The notes under the pieces: model-generated
The model's database searches: none
Told to the model about the DNA's origin: nothing
What the model saw: the letters and a program-made list of their open reading frames with translations, nothing else
In this document: positions 11,501-22,578 of the stretch, one piece after another
How positions within the stretch are numbered: the first letter of the stretch is position 1
How the letters are laid out: every line of letters begins with the position of its first letter
Translations under genes and position numbers: made by a program
From: Klebsormidium nitens
Lineage: Eukaryota; Streptophyta; Klebsormidiophyceae; Klebsormidiales; Klebsormidiaceae
Length of the DNA: 64,000 nucleotides
Assembly: GCA_000708835.1 (NCBI GenBank)
Contig: DF237033.1
Location: forward strand, 62,001 to 126,000
Direction of reading: 5' to 3'

Positions 11501-14500
11501 ACTGTGCGCAAGGAAAACGAGATATACGCTCCTTGGAGAGGCCATGACGCCCTGGTTCTCCGGGACTTGTACAAGTTATGCGCCCATGCTAAAAGGAACG
11601 CACTTCAGGCTTTTCAGGTTTGTCAGGACGCTATTAGCTGCCGAAGATTCAAAACTCCAAGTTTTGAGAGGCTGATGTTTAGAGTTTCAAAAACAATAGG
11701 ATTTACGGCAGAGCAGTCCTCTGGCCTCGACTCGTTCTATATCAATGAACTTGCTTCCCTTGCCGGAGTCCCGTTCTGCCACAAATTGGTGCGATACCTA
11801 CCCGGCTGCGCTGTCATCATCCTCGTCTTGATGACGTCAAAGGGGGTGGTGGTGACGGCAGCAAGGCCCCCGGAGAACCCCCCGACAGCAATCGTTTCCC
11901 ATGGCTTCAGCTCTCGTCGAATCCCTGCGGGAAAGCAAACCCGATGTTAGTCCGTGTTTGTCTGATGCTTTCAATGAGAAGCGGCTGTTCCTGGTTCTTT
12001 CACAGTATGCTTGGCTTACTTTGAAGCCGAATTGACAGCGAAAGTAACTGCTCGCCTGCCTTACCTGATAAGTTACTGAACCGGATCCCTGTGAAGAAGT
12101 TGTTCCTGACCAGTACAGTCAGAGCAAGCGAATCGGTGAAACGCAAAAGCTTCGAGTGCGGATTGAATAAACGCAGTGAGCACTCCGCTGTGTGACTCCT
12201 CCAATAACAGGACGAACAAGATGGTACGCTTTTCATGTAGATGGAAGAGTACAGATACGGCAGCCAAGAAAGCAGCCTGATTTGCTGTCGCACCTTTCCG
12301 TACGCCCTTCTTGATCTGCTCATAGATCATCATCCCAGCCACGTAGAACGGCACTTCTCGGAGAAGCGTCGCGGTCGTTCCACGGAAGAAGCCCGGAAGG
12401 CCGTCGCTCCTGAAAGGAAGGAGGGTGAAAGATTGAGATGCCAATCCTAAACCTAAAACCCTACAGCCTCCTCTTTTCTTCAATCCAACTCAGCCTCTAG
12501 GAAGTTCCGAAGACCCAGCTTTTCAGGGAAAATAAGGAATACAAATCGAGGCGTGCTACGAGTGTCACGGTTGTTTTACGGAAGAAGCCCGGAGGCCGAC
12601 GCTCCTAAATGAAAAGTTGGTGAAAGTCTGAGAAACCAAGCTCTGCCTCCTCCTTTCTTTGCTCCAACCCTCAGCCTCTAGAAGATCACGGGGACCCAGA
12701 CGTTTCAGAAACGGAGAGTCTTAGTGAGGTATACGACTGGGAACACCAACATTCGCATGTCCTATCGTTCAAGGTCATCCAAGGACAGCTAATCAAGCGA
12801 AGCAGATACAGTCCAAGAAATTGAGCGAAAGTAAGGTTTGATCTAACCTCTGGGTTTGATGTGAACTTTAAATACACTGTTGACGAATCAGAAAACGAGC
12901 GTAAGCACCTCTCGGCAGAGAGGCGATCATTCGTGAGAAGGCCGATGTGTTCGTTCTACAAGACCAGTCTCGTCCTTCGCAATAGATACGCCGAGCAAAG
13001 GAGCACATAGATGTACAACCCGCGACCTGGAACAACAAGTCGAAGCTCTGCCCTGACTTTGTCAAACCAAGAACTACTCTGAGCTACGTTTAGACTAACG
13101 TCCATATCATCCAAAGTTTGACCCTCGAAATCAAGGCCTCCAGACGCAACTAGACCTGGCGGAAGGAGAACGTGGATTGCACTTTGCAGTCCTAGACCCC
13201 CACACCACCTGGTCCTCAAGGCGCGTAACTGGTACTCTCGGCGGATTGACCCGTCAGCCGCTTTCGAAGCCGATCTACAGCATGAAAGCTGCTTTGCTAG
13301 GTTGCGAGAAATCCGGCAGTGACATTACCAGACTGGTTCTCGGGCACAAACTACCAAATGGTGTAGGGGATCGAAACTGCAAACTGCAGTCCGCGTTCTC
13401 CTCCCATCCGTTCTGACAGCCGCCGTCTGGGAGCTCTCATCGTTTCAGGTCGACAATATGTTTCCGTCCTAGCTTCCTTCTGAGTCTTTTTCACACAGCC
13501 TCTGCAGAAGAACCATGGTGAACAGCCTCCAAACGCGATAAGTAGCTGACCTGTACGTGCCGATCGCAGCTGCCTGCCAGTTGTCGTAGAGCCCCGCCTG
13601 GCACCGCTGCTTGATCACCTCGCAGGGGATGCGCAGCGCAGTGCCCATGAACGTGCTCGTAAACGACGCCAACGACTGCACCTGAGCAGGAGAGTGGAAG
13701 ACGTGGGTTTGAGAGCATGTCGAGATATTCAGGTTTCTCTGACTTTGTTTTCTCCTTTTATTTCTCACGGACGCCAGCAGCGCACCTGGAGATGAGAGAT
13801 GCCGTAGAGAGCTGCGTATGGAAAGAACGAGACTTCATCACAGGTGGTTTGTGTACCTCTAAAGGTTTTGAAAATGACGCCAACGACTGCACCTGAGCAG
13901 GTACAAGAAGACGTGCTGTTGCGACTTCACAAAAGCTTCAATGCAACGGTTATTAAAAGCGTGCCTTTTCCTACGGAGAACCCTCCATACACCTTGGGAG
14001 TGGATAAGGGCCGTGCAAATTAAGGAATGTGGTCGTAAACGAGGCCAACGATTGCACCTAAGCAGTAAAGCGAGCGACATGGTGTTGAGAACCTGTGATC
14101 CGGACTCGTCGGGCAACGCGTACATATCTTCCCCGTGTATCAAGACATGTGCATTCAATCGTTTTGGGCTCAACGTTCATCAGGTTTCTCGTCTCCTACG
14201 TTCATCGTCCATCGCCGTTTTCCAACAAACTAAGGATCATAAACCACATGTGGTGACACTTCCGAAGATCTTCGCATCGCCCTCTCGTTCTGGTGTTCGA
14301 GAAAAGGTTCACGTCGCTTCTGGACCAAACGCACCGTTGCCTTTCACGAGCATTACCGTTGCACCCTCCGAGGATTCCGGCATCGCCAGAACGTTCTGGT
14401 GTTCACATTCTGGAACTTTTGAGACTTGAAACCATTTCACATGTTCACGTGACCTACCTGCATTTCCGGAATGTCCGGGGCCACGTTTTTCAGCACCGCC

Positions 14501-17500
14501 TTGCTCGCCTCCAGCATGCCCGTCCGAAGGCCCTGCCTGCAGAGTGCATTCAACACAATCAGTTCGACCCTTCTTGATCCTGAAAAGGATTCTCCTCTGC
14601 TTTCGCTCTTGTCCGAGCACGTTCCACCTCCCACATCGTTTGCGTCATATTTCTCAACCGTTCCACTCAACGCCCTGTCAACGGATGACCTCTGCAGTAC
14701 ATTCCTAGCACCAAAACACTACCCGAGCCCCAAGCAATAAAACTGCATCGCTAAGCAAACATTTCTCCCGTCTCAAAGTTAATCTCTAACCTTTTTGCAC
14801 TCGGCCGAGTATCCCTACCGCACCTGTGAGCCCAATAAACGACCTGGTGTCAAGGGACTCACCCCGCAAACTGGCCCGCAATCGCTGGCACCGCCCCTCG
14901 GTACAGCCCCCGGGCGCCAATCTCGGGGAGCTGTTGGACCAGGTCTCGCAGAGACATGGTTGATGCTTGCACTCTCGTCTGGAAACCCAAGTCGTTCATC
15001 GTTAATCATCGTCGGTTACGAGTAAAGACAGGCGTCAGCAGAAGCAAGTCCTGACCTAAAGTTTACCGTGACCATAGGGAACAGATCTAGATCTCGACCG
15101 GGTCCGACGCGCCAGACCATCAGGGATTCCAGAATTATTTTTGGGCGGCACAAATACAAAACTGTACTCCGTACAAAAACTGAAAGCTGGACGCGCGTTC
15201 AAAACCCGAGCTTAAGCTATTGGGTATGACAAGCCTGTCAGAGAAGCTCCTGACCCGAAAAATCACGGGATGAAGCAAGCTGACTGCAAGTCTTTGCTAT
15301 CAGATACTTCTGGCGAGCTCGACAGCTGGAAGGTGGAGTCTGGAAGTAGAAAGTTGCAAACGACCACCTTCCTCGTGTCGACTGGCTGCAGAAGAAAGTA
15401 AGGACTGCGCATAATCGAGGCCTCTACGTGTCGGTCTGGAAACCTCCTGAATCGAAAATCGCAACTAACTTCGAGCCTTTCATCTCAACTGTATCTGGAA
15501 TAGCCAGGAAATGAGATACCTGCGTTTTAGACACGGCCCACCTTCATAGTGTCGACTGGATGTAGAAAGAAAGTTGGGATCGCACAAGCAAGGCCTCCCG
15601 CCAGAGCCGATTTCAGCACGCTTCCAGTGGCAACAGCAGGGGCATAGAGGGGAACCACGGTAGCCGCCTCAAACCACACGGTGCTGCACGAAAGAAGTTT
15701 TGGTGTTTGGCATTTGCATTTCGTCTCTGTTCCAATCTTCTTCTGCTAAATGTTGCTAGCATGTCTCGTCGGAAGTCCACTCTTCAATTCGACACGCTCC
15801 CAGTGACAACAGCGGGGGCGTAGAAGGGACCCACAGTGGCCGCCTCAAACCACACGGTGCTGCACGAGAAAAGTTTTGGTAATTGGCGTTTGCTTTGTCT
15901 TTATTCCCATCGGTTTCTGCTAAATCTTGCTAGCATGTCTTTCGGAAGTCCACTCTTGTGGATTTGAAACGCTCCAAGTGGCAACCGCGGGGGCGTAGAG
16001 GGGAACCACAGTTGCCGCCTCAAACCACACGGTGCTGCACGGGAGATTTTTTGCTATTTGGCGTTTGCTTTGTCTTGTTTCCATCGGATTCTGTTGACTT
16101 TTGCTAGCACGTCTCTTCGGGAGTCCACTGTTGACGCTCCCAGTGCCAACAGCGGGGGCGTAGAAAGGAAACCACAGTAGCCGCCTCAAACCACACGGTG
16201 CTGCACGATAGAAGTTTGGGTGTTTGGCATTTGCTTGTCGTCTTTGTTCCGATCGATTTCTGTTGTGTTTTGCTGGGAAGTCTCGTTGGAAGTCCACTCT
16301 TGACTTTGAAACGCTCCCAGTGACAACAGCGCGGGCGTAGAGGGGAACCACAGTAGCCGCGTCAAACCACACGGTGCTGCAAAGAAAGATCCCTTCGGTA
16401 TGTATCGTCTCCTGATTTTGTTTGATCCTTTTCTGTTGCCTTCTTCTGAGTTTTCACCGTGACCTTAAGAAGCTCCCCTTAGCTACAGCAAGGGCGAAGA
16501 GAGAAGCCACAGCGGCCGCCTCGAACCACACGGTACTGCAAAAGAAACATATATTCGGCCTCTGGTGTATTCTCTTTGTCTTTGATCCTTTTCTGTTGCG
16601 TTTTGCGAGCGGATTTTTCTGAAACTCCACCGTAACCCTCAGAAACTCCCCGTAGCGACAGCAGGGGCGTGAAGAAGTAGTACCGTGGCCGACTCTAAGC
16701 ACACGGTACTAAAAGGAAGAACATTGGATTGATAGCATTTGCTCGTCAAAGGTGTATCCTTCTCGGTTGCTTTTTGCTAACGGGTCTTTCTAGCTTTCCG
16801 CTTTAATGGAAAGATGTCAGGCGCGAAGCAGGTGGCGCAGCCCATGCATGACAGCCACAACAAAATACTTTGCAGGCGCCAGCCGACGATCCGGGTGATG
16901 TCCTACTGTTTCCTTTGCTACTCCTACCGAGCACGTTCAACTTAGACAGCAAATCAAAGGAGCTGGAGTACTGCTCGCGCACCTGGTAAGGGGTTCGAGA
17001 CGCCTGAGTAAGTGGCGGACTCTTCGAGAACATCCTACGAAACGTTCTAGACACTCCGTATTGAGCCCAAAAGAAGGAAAGGCGCTGACCTCGGGTGATC
17101 TCTTAGGCGTTCGGGGGGCAGCAACAGCAGGAAGTTCCGGAACTGTCCATAAGCTATCTGGCCGTCGGCTTCTCCCGTCAAAAAGCGCATCTGCAAAATG
17201 GACTGACATTCTCAGGACAACCTTCTTCGCTGTAAAGCCAGCTACATTATCTTCTGCGATAGGTTATGACCCGCTTTCGGACGATGCTGGAGTACGAGTA
17301 CGTGCTGGCAAGCTTGGAACGGGTACCCTTTCGCGGGGTTCGAATCACGTTCTAACAATTCAAACGAAGGCGACAAAGCATTCTTCTGAGCACACCATTG
17401 CAGGCTCTGTCGACCGGATATACCCCACGTCAGCATCTTCAAAGAGCTCTCCACAGAACGAGACTCCTAATATGTCTTCAACCCAATGCACAAAAAATAT

Positions 17501-20194
17501 AAAACTCTCACTAGAGCATATCTGCTCCGGTCCATCTTTGGCAACCGGTTACGTTGCAGGCTTGCCTTGACGTGAATCCGTCTCAGTCCCCCGATAACTC
17601 TTACACCGGGCAAGATGCTGGAATCGGGCAACTTTCTTAAAGGTAGAACTCACCATAGCGTTTATGTTGCGGTCTGTCGTTGGCAGCCCGTGGCGCTGCA
17701 GGCTCGCCTTGATGTGGCTCCAACTCAGCATTCCAAAAAGCCCTAACCAAACGACACTCCCGAAGTTGCAATGATTATAGCCCCTAAAAGGTAAACCTCT
17801 CAACGTCGCATCTATCTTCCAGTCTGTCGTTGGCAGCCCTTCTCTGTGAAGGCTCGCCTTGATGTGTCTGCATCTCAGCATCCCAAAAAACTCGCAAAAG
17901 ACTCCCCAAAAACTTGAGCACCAAAGCCCCAAACGATATGATCCTCACCATAGCGTTTATGTTCCGGTCTGTCGTCGGCAGCCCATTGCGTTGCAGGCTC
18001 GCTTTGATCTGGCTCCGCTGCAGCGTTCCTGCCGAGTTCAAGTCAAGCGAGTTGTATGCCCGCAGAATCGCTGGTTCCCGCTCGTCCATCAGCGCTGAGA
18101 ACTCCTCCCACGTGAAGGACTTTGCAAAGAGGCCGCGCCGGACTTTGTGCAAGAACTTGCGCGCATACTCCTGGAGAGGAGGAGAAACTCCAGTTGTGAA
18201 TCTGGTCCACAACGGACGTGGAATTTAGCACATGAAATTGGGTTTTAGTCGTCCATCAGCGCCAAAACTTCTCCCACATGAAGGACTTTGCAGCGAGGCT
18301 GCGCCTGACTTTGTAAAAGTGCCAGACTTTGTAAAAGTGCACAATGATCTGCACGCATGCTTCTGGAGAGATGGACAACACCAATCTGAAACTTTTTCTG
18401 GCATGCAGACAAATGTTCCAAAGTGTTGGAAAACTTTGTGGGACGAAAGGCGGACTTTAAGCACTCACTTTCAAACGTGCGCCTTAGTTGGATCCTATCA
18501 ATCAACTGCTATATGCAGGGTAAAGAAAGCAGTTCCTGTATCGCTGACGTAACTGGGCAAGAAGAAGACAAGGGTTACGACTTAGGTGGGAGGAAACAAG
18601 TCCGCCTATTAACACTTCCGAGAGATCGAGCAGCTTACCTGAGGAAGCCGTCGACGCCGCATGGCTGCCTCAAGGTCTTCAAGCGTGACGTTCCCATCGC
18701 GGTCCGCGTCTAGTTCCTCAAAAAGGCGGCGGCCTGGTAGGGAACCAAACTCCGGGGTCAATGAGGTTGACTAAAACGGGTCTAATAGCGGATTCGATAA
18801 CGGGTTTGCTGACGGGTTTAACCGGTTTGGCAGAGTTATCTCTCGATGCAATTAGAGTAAGACCAAGGGACCAAATTGGCATGTAATGGGGACTAAGGGA
18901 AACTACATTGATTTGAGAGCGGTTTTGTCCATTCACCGATTGTGATAGCTAAGCAGGCGTGCAGGTTAGTATGATAATTCTGATCCCGTTCGATATTTCA
19001 TCCGGGAAAGGCCAAACGGGGTTGCTGCTTGTGGACGAGGGGGCGGTAAGCACACCCTTCAAAGCAAGAAGATAATTCAAAGAGAGTGGAAAATGCAGGA
19101 TTGAAACCCTCGCTGAAGAAACAGCGAATGGCCACAGGTTTCGAAAATGTGGAGCTTGTGGATGCATGGATGAGGGAGAGGCGTCGATCAGAATCAGGGT
19201 GCGATTCGCCCTTCTGAAGAACTTGGTGTGCTTGGCAACCTCAGAAGGCACCAGGGAAAAACGAAGTGACATTGAAGCCCTCCAGTGGCAAACCTGATAG
19301 TGAAAGAAAAGTATTGTCTGAGGAACAATAATGACAGCAGACTAGAAAACAAAGCACAAGAGCCCGACTCTCACCCTCCGCTTCAGTGTACCGGTAGAAC
19401 TCCTGCACCGACGACAGCTTCCGGCGGTCCGGATACGCCGTCTTCCGCAACGGCGGCAGATTGTCCATTACATTCGACGAGATTCCAGCCACCGCCAGTT
19501 TGACCGAATCCAAAACTGCCTCCGTTTGGCCAAGCAGCTGACTGGCCGTGCCAACCCCCCCCTCGGAGGGCTGCGCTTTCCCCCCCACCGGCGGGCTGAC
19601 TGTCGCACCCCCCTCGGGGAGCTGTGATTTTGCCCCCCCTCGTGACTGCTCTGCTTTTGGGGGGAGTTTCGACGGAGAGGGAAGGGATGCTTTTTGCGGA
19701 GAAGTGGATGGGGGGGGGTCGGTTTGGCTAAGCTGAGATCGCGAGCTGGTATTTGAGGAAGATTTAGAGTCCTGGTTCATGGGGTTGCTGTTTGAGGCGG
19801 CCCAAACCAGGGGGTTAGCGGAGATCCTGGCGGTTTGCAAGAGATTCGGTGGTTCGATAGACACGGATGGAAAGTCCGGTAGTTGCACCCCAAAGAAGGA
19901 GAATCTGCGTGCGCCAGCCTTTTCCTCTGTGGAAGAAGACCTTTCTTCCATTGCACCTTTCCGGAGATTGAAGTCTCCCCCAGCAGTCCAGTTCACAAAG
20001 GTGACTCCTCGTTGCATCCGCGGGTCATCGAGCTGGTCGGCTAACAGTGCGAGCGGGTTAGAGAGCGGGTTAGCGAACGGGTTAGCGAGCGAGGAAGGCA
20101 GCGGCCAATGAAAACCCTGGCCATGCTTGCTGTTGCTATTCGAGCCCCTTCCGTCTTCTGCTCCCTTTGTAAGGTTATTTCCCTTTCCCCCCAT
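8577..20194 (-). CDS. EF-hand mitochondrial carrier family protein, SAMTL (At2g35800)-type, with long C-terminal tail
   Basis: Coding exons (- strand, 5' to 3') are 20194-19375, 18733-18639, 18170-17949, 17190-17090, 15683-15542, 14978-14863, 14536-14458, 13681-13551, 12409-12294, 11924-11802, 10695-10508 and 9584-8577, giving 1046 residues in phase. The first ATG after an in-frame stop is used; an upstream exon cannot be excluded. Order: disordered Ser/Pro-rich N-terminus (1-265), RYTEAEGRRLFEELD, one canonical EF-hand loop (DADRDGNVTLED), an EF-like region, then three carrier repeats with HPVDTMK, IPCEVIKQR and TPFDVIKTR. Residue by residue it follows Arabidopsis At2g35800, a putative plastid/mitochondrial S-adenosylmethionine carrier. 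The last exon adds a 335-residue Ser/Glu/Gly-rich tail that I do not know from land-plant orthologues. The substrate is inferred from homology. At least seven introns hold exon-edge echoes. Confidence 0.9.
9320..9352. repeat. GTTTCC hexamer run inside the carrier tail exon
   Basis: Four near-identical GTTTCC/GTTACC units in tandem encode an ETETETVT stretch on the minus strand. This is replication-slippage-type low complexity inside the disordered tail. Confidence 0.7.
10030..10411 (-). repeat. Three copies of carrier exon 11 3' edge plus donor
   Basis: The exon end (ELAKRAMEDQDRKQAREAE and its GT donor) is repeated at about 10335-10411, 10195-10263 and 10031-10103, downstream of the real donor in gene direction. 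Donor-equivalent positions fall near 10508 (real), 10346, 10198 and 10036, so the spacing is 148-162 bp. Confidence 0.9.
10800..11420 (-). repeat. Copies of carrier exon 11 acceptor edge
   Basis: The exon start (GVASSMGATFVHILKNEG) with its CTTTTGCCAG-type acceptor recurs at about 10810-10905, 10990-11070 and 11190-11275, with weaker matches near 11370-11420 and 11540-11600. Acceptor-equivalent positions are about 10695 (real), 10894, 11065 and 11265, giving steps of 171-200 bp. Confidence 0.9.
12555..12615 (-). repeat. Copy of carrier exon 9 acceptor edge
   Basis: TTACGGAAGAAGCCCGGAGG at about 12575-12594 and the following GACGCTCCTAAATG match the real edge near 12383-12415, with shared flanking intron (GAAAG, GGTGAAAG, CTGAGATGCCAA/CTGAGAAACCAA). 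One copy lies upstream of the working acceptor. Confidence 0.8.
13865..14075 (-). repeat. Two copies of carrier exon 8 acceptor edge
   Basis: GACGCCAACGACTGCACCTG at 13874-13893 repeats the real edge (13664-13683), and 14038-14062 (GAGGCCAACGATTGCACCTA) is a second, more diverged copy. Both keep a CAG or near-CAG acceptor in gene orientation. Confidence 0.85.
15355..15420 (-). repeat. Copy of carrier exon 5 3' edge plus donor
   Basis: In gene orientation the segment reads GGCCTCGATTATGCGC... through a CAGTCGACAC-like core to AAGGTGG. It matches the end of exon 5 (LHPVDTMK plus the GTGGGC donor, 15530-15605). Confidence 0.75.
15790..16720 (-). repeat. Six extra copies of carrier exon 5 acceptor edge (about 170-bp array)
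   Basis: The start of exon 5 (STVWFEAATVVPLYAPAV) plus its GTGCAG acceptor is repeated upstream. Acceptor-equivalent positions are 15683 (real), 15859, 16034, 16200, 16376, 16535 and 16708, giving steps of 159-176 bp. The core TCAAACCACACGGTGCTGCA is nearly invariant in the first five copies and eroded in the last two. Only the 15683 copy continues into the rest of the exon. Confidence 0.95.
17545..17885 (-). repeat. Copies of carrier exon 3 3' edge plus donor
   Basis: The exon end (QIKASLQRNGLPTTDRNINAM) recurs near 17809-17885, 17653-17735 and, truncated, 17545-17592. The working copy ends at 17949. The GTCTGTCGTTGGCAGCCC core is shared. Confidence 0.9.
18230..18372 (-). repeat. Copy of carrier exon 3 acceptor edge
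   Basis: This segment repeats 18088-18180 (GTCCATCAGCGC, then GAAGGACTTTGCA, ending CTGGAGAGA). It contains an internal 18-bp duplication around GACTTTGTAAAAGTGC. Confidence 0.85.
20049..20095. repeat. GCGGGTTAGCGA minisatellite in carrier exon 1
   Basis: Four near-identical 11-13 bp units (GAGCGGGTTA/GAACGGGTTA) encode the NPF/NPL repeats of the N-terminal region on the minus strand (ANPFANPLSNPLALL). Confidence 0.8.
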
Positions 20195-21639
20195 TCTTCT
20201 GCTCCTTCGCAACTAAGCCCTGCAGAACGTGTTGAGCGACCTGCAACCCAAAGGAAACACGTCATTACTTTTTTGGTGACTCCTAACTACTAGTAAGTCA
20301 ACCACTGTCCATTCGCTTCTCTTCTTAGACAGTAGAATCCCCTCCCAGAGACCTCTCTTTCAGCGACCAATGTGCTCTGGTTGGTATTCCCAAAATTTCT
20401 GGTCTCTCTCTGACTTCCTGGATGCTTGGGTATGGGAATCCGACCAACATCATCTTCGTGCCGATATGCACTGAAGGCACCCAGCAAAGCTCTGGTTGCA
20501 GCGCCATGTTCCAAGCAATTCAATTCATTATTCAATATGTAATTCAATATGTAACTTGTTCAAGAGACTGTAGTGTCTGCTAATTCTCAGGCGATCGTCC
20601 TGACAACTGCAAAGCGAGCCTCCTTGGGCAACCAAACATCAGCATCGCAGTAGTGAAACAGATGTGATGTCATTTGAGCCTTATCAAGTCGTAACAAAGT
20701 GCTTTGCTGATGTCAGCCCCAGAGATTAATGTGGTGCTCTTGCCAAGAGCTCTGGACTGTCTGATATGCATTCCCCTTCTTACGCATATCATCAGCACAA
20801 CTAAGCAAGAAGTATCATGCTTGTGCAGGTTGCCAGAAAAGACCTGTTTGGAGGATACTGAGACTGTGTGCACGAACTTCCATCTCTACAGTACAAAAGT
20901 TGACTGCCACATAAAGTGTGCCCACTGTTTTCGCAATGACTCTCTTGGAAATCTTTGTAGGTATACTGAGCCCCAAAACAGAAGACGTGCACGTCAACCA
21001 ATCGTCCATACCGTCAGCGGAGCATTTACTTCAGCAAGGTCCTGTGTGCCTGCTCATCCAAATATTTCTAGGATGGTTAAATAAGTTCGCCTTATATCAG
21101 AGTTGAAATTGGAACCAAAAGTATAAAGCTGGACCCAAACAATCACGCGCCCTGGGTTCGTGCCCAAACTAAAACCTTACTAGCCCCGCCTATCCCGAGC
21201 AAGATGTCTTGCTATATCTTGAGCTCTATTATAACTCACCAAGACCGGTGCTTATTTGCAAAGGTGCTTTGACAGCATGCGACTTGCAGCTTCACCCAAT
21301 TCAATTGTTCGTGCAAACAACAAAGTCAAGGAAGACGCACTAACCTTCTCAAAGTCTCAGCCCAAAGGACTCACCTGTTAGTCAAGTGTTTCCATCAATG
21401 CAGTCCCCCTCAATTTCCTTCAAACTCAAAGCCCTGAATTGGTCTGATAACCGACTTGTATGTACGCCACAGAGAAGATAGAAATGCTATCATCGAGCAT
21501 GCTGGTCTCGCAAACAGTAAATTCTTCAGCCTGCTCTGCAAGGAGAGCAAGCAAACTGGAGAGAGAAGGTACCCTTGGTCGCTCTGTGATATTAGGAAGA
21601 AGTGTCCGCTGCCACTCGCAACAGGTAGTCCAATGCGGC

Positions 21640-21662
21640 AATGCCAATGCCAATGCCAATGG
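21640..21662. repeat. (GCCAAT)n run upstream of FkbM
   Basis: Three to four consecutive GCCAAT hexamers occur. Each carries a CCAAT-box core, but the run is about 0.9 kb from the FkbM start, so a promoter role is a guess. Confidence 0.5.
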
Positions 21663-21698
21663 CAAGGGCGCATTCGAGTCTCTGGATTTGACGAGGGT

Positions 21699-21888
21699 AG
21701 TCTCGATTTTATGTTGAGTCACGGCTATGTTGAGTTAGGTCATGCCCGGGGGACGGGTGGGGTTGGTTTGGGGGTTTAAGGGTGGGCACGGGTACAGAGC
21801 ATGTTAACCTTAGGTTTAGGTTTTTGGTTTGTTTGTGCCCGGGGTACTGATCTAAATCATACACCAAACTCAACATAAAATCGAGACT
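21699..21888 (+). mobile_element. MITE-like element, copy A
   Basis: This 190-bp element is bounded by perfect 21-bp terminal inverted repeats (start AGTCTCGATTTTATGTTGAG, end rc of the same). The subterminal TATGTTGAGTTA is repeated. It has no coding capacity and is flanked by T/A-type bases, possibly a TA target duplication as in Tc1/mariner-derived MITEs. Confidence 0.8.
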
Positions 21889-21956
21889 TATTTTGACAAG
21901 GACGTAAGGTGGTGATTGTCACGTGACCACTCCGGTATCCCTATATCTGAGTGGAT

Positions 21957-22151
21957 AATCTCGAGTTTATGTTGAGTTTAATAGGTCTATGTTGAGTTAA
22001 ATCAAGTCCCCGGTCTCAAACAAACAAGAAACCTAAACCCACAGTTAACATGCTCCCCACCCGTACACTTCCTAAACCCCCAAAGCAACCCCATCCGTCC
22101 CCCGGGCATGATCCAACATGCACCTATAAACCTCAACATAAAGTCGAGACT
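21957..22151 (-). mobile_element. MITE-like element, copy B (inverted relative to A)
   Basis: This 195-bp element has similar but imperfect terminal repeats (CTCGAGTTTATGTTGAGT and CTCAACATAAAGTCGAGACT). Its interior is the reverse complement of copy A; for example, the CCCCCGGGCATGA block matches A's TCATGCCCGGGGG. TA lies at both borders. Confidence 0.8.
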
Positions 22152-22578
22152 AACGTGACGGTACTCAAGTCGAACTTAAAGTCGAAAGTTGGAAATTGAA
22201 TGGCTCCATGGACTCGGAGTGGACTCTGGAGTCTGGACTCAGGAGTTGCCACGCAAAGTTTCAGACAGTCAGCTGCATTATGCGCTGGCGGTTCTAGGCA
22301 TCATCAGATTCATCTGCTCCTCGGTGGCAGATCCATTGCAGAATCTGAGAAGGGAAGGGCTTCGGCAGGGCTGCGAGCTGGGCTTGCACACCCCGTAATT
22401 TTTTCGCCAAGAAACAACGCGCAGGAGGTCCGAGACCTTCTTTAACGTCAACAACATTGTATCAGTTCTGGGCTTTAGTCCATCCGGGGAGGCCCCTCTC
22501 TCGTTAGATCTCGCCACTGCAGAGGGCGTAGGGCGGTACATTTGCTAGATCTAGCGGGCCCCCTGGAAATGCTGGACA

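Larger units (their letters stand above)
20195..22578. other. Divergent spacer between carrier and FkbM genes
   Basis: This is the promoter-side spacer of both flanking genes. It contains the inverted pair of MITE-like elements (21699-22151), a short run of GCCAAT hexamers (21640-21662), and a small duplication of TCAATATGTAA near 20530-20555. The 126-codon frame at 20704-21084 has no recognisable domain. No other gene is supported. Confidence 0.55.

Noticed and set aside
15920-16372. 150-codon minus-strand frame with repeated WFDAATVVPLYA units
   Set aside because: Arises from reading through the exon 5 echo array including intron segments; spliced carrier exons use only 15683-15542.
20704-21084. 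126-codon + strand open frame in the divergent spacer
   Set aside because: No domain or recognisable motif, Cys-rich but irregular composition, no supporting splice pattern; most likely chance.
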